This document shows, one piece after another, positions 63,159 through 64,000 of a DNA stretch of 64,000 nt; position 1 is the stretch's first letter; each line of letters begins with the position of its first letter. Where the stretch lies: positions 124,001 to 188,000 of the forward strand of contig MEOK01000032.1 in assembly GCA_001769195.1 (NCBI GenBank). Direction: 5' to 3'. The translations under genes and the position numbers were made by a program. The DNA is from Bacteroidetes bacterium GWF2_40_14 (GTDB lineage Bacteria; Bacteroidota; Bacteroidia; Bacteroidales; UBA932). The notes under the pieces are model-generated. The model searched no databases. It saw nothing but the letters and a program-made list of their open reading frames with translations, and was not told where the DNA came from.

Positions 63159-64000
63159 AGTTATTCAATGGCTGCCATTTATGAGGGAGAAGTTCATCCA
63201 ATCTGAGATGATTGTGATCTTGTATTCTTCTGATAGCATCTTCCAGATATTCGGCAGGGTTAACACCACACAGCTTGCATGACCCGATCAGGGAATAAAT
63301 TCCGGCAGCCCTTTCCGCTCCGGCATGTTCTCCGCAGAAGAGATAGTTCTTGCGACCCAGAACGATATCCCTTACGATCCTCTCTGCGGCATTGTTGTCC
63401 ACCCTGTAGGAACCATCCCTGAGAACCCGTATTATTCCCGGGTACTCTTCCAAGGCATAGGCTACTGCCTTTCCAAAGCAGCTTCTTGGCAATATCGTTT
63501 TGTCCCTGCTGCATTTTTGGAGCCATCTGTAAAGTGCTTTCAGTAGAGGGACCAGGTGTTCTTTTCTATATGCCTTTATCTCTTGAGGAGTCATTGTGCA
63601 GGTTGGAACTTTGTCCTTGTTGTAGTAGACTCCCTCTATCCGGTACATGGCATTTATCAGCTTTAACCCCGGTGTCACCCTGTCGTCTGTCGGCTCCGAC
63701 TCTATGAACTTCCTTCTTATGTGGGACAGGCAGGAGAGCCTTATTATCCTGTTTCTGTATCTGGCTTTTTCGTAGACTTTGTAAACAATATAGCCATCTG
63801 TCTGTATTGTACCTATATAGTCTTCCATAAACTCTCCTATTACCGCTTGTCCCCTTGATCCATCCTTGTATTTGAAGAACATCAGTTTGTCCTTTTCAGA
63901 TAAAAAAGCCCAGATATATCCCTTCATTGTGGTTGGCCTTCCTTTTATCAACACCCGAACGGGTGTCTCGTCTATATTCAGGTATTCCCCTTTCATTACC
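63157..64000 (-). mobile_element. IS66 family transposase (TnpC), C-terminal part
   Basis: The frame enters from the right window edge and is open throughout, so the N-terminus and the two small accessory genes of the element lie outside. The visible 280 residues carry the DDE catalytic core. The first aspartate is in YLNIDETPVRVLIKG, the second in GTIQTDGYIVYKVYEKARY, and the glutamate in RVDNNAAERIVRDIVLGRK. They are followed by the IS66 C-terminal part CGEHAGAERAAGIYSLIGS and LEDAIRRIQDHNHLRLDEL. No frameshift or stop is seen, so it may be active. Other copies would be expected in the genome. Confidence 0.92.

Overview
The window reads as chromosomal DNA of a member of the Bacteroidota, most probably the order Bacteroidales. 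The reasons are a SusC/SusD pair run by an ECF sigma factor and a FecR anti-sigma factor, the DUF4876/DUF6850 pair, DUF4369-TlpA thioredoxins, FISUMP domains, and the Bacteroidota -7 promoter element TAnnTTTG 10-60 nt before many starts in place of clear Shine-Dalgarno sites. The genus cannot be told from the sequence alone.

Layout. 1-2451: the end of a DUF4876 gene cut by the window edge, then a DUF6850 outer-membrane barrel. 2452-3405: no intact gene; it holds a perfect hairpin and badly decayed transposase remnants. 3406-5798: a membrane polyferredoxin with a metal-binding-like (HMA-like) domain and a small exported ferredoxin-like protein. 6020-8546 (minus): glycyl-tRNA synthetase and a dihydroorotate-dehydrogenase-like flavoprotein. 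8646-27298 (plus): a 19-kb co-directional accessory island with ECF sigma, FecR, SusC, SusD, four thioredoxin-fold proteins in unusual domain combinations, a FISUMP lipoprotein, a stand-alone DsbD alpha-like domain, two tandem beta-propeller lipoproteins and a full DsbD. Together these look like an inducible outer-membrane uptake system coupled to envelope thiol-disulfide chemistry.

27309-44277 is mostly housekeeping: nitroreductase, folK, sufT-like, sufE, sufS, ruvA, gcvH, threonine aldolase, acyl-CoA ligase, GNAT, mnmG, ybeY, an AhpD-like protein, malate dehydrogenase, tRNA-Ala(GGC), tonB, hflX, a P1 peptidase, an alpha/beta hydrolase and a small lipoprotein. 44300-51648 holds fumarate reductase/succinate dehydrogenase subunits B and A without their membrane anchor, a GH20 hexosaminidase, a C45-family hydrolase and ruvB. 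52089-62785 is one run of plus-strand genes: mfd, coaX, an outer-membrane protein, a TPR protein, LptC, a CorC-type CBS protein and a PpiD/SurA-type chaperone. The window ends inside an IS66 transposase.

The signals I would check first are not genes. A 15-of-16 match to the ParB-binding site parS lies inside mnmG, at the edge of a roughly 75-residue insertion in that protein, and a weaker parS-like palindrome lies just past the mnmG stop. About 15 kb away, the very AT-rich gap between the divergent ruvB and mfd carries several DnaA-box-like 9-mers, including one perfect box. Together these suggest the window may be near the chromosome replication origin. The most unusual gene set is the thiol-redox SusCD island.
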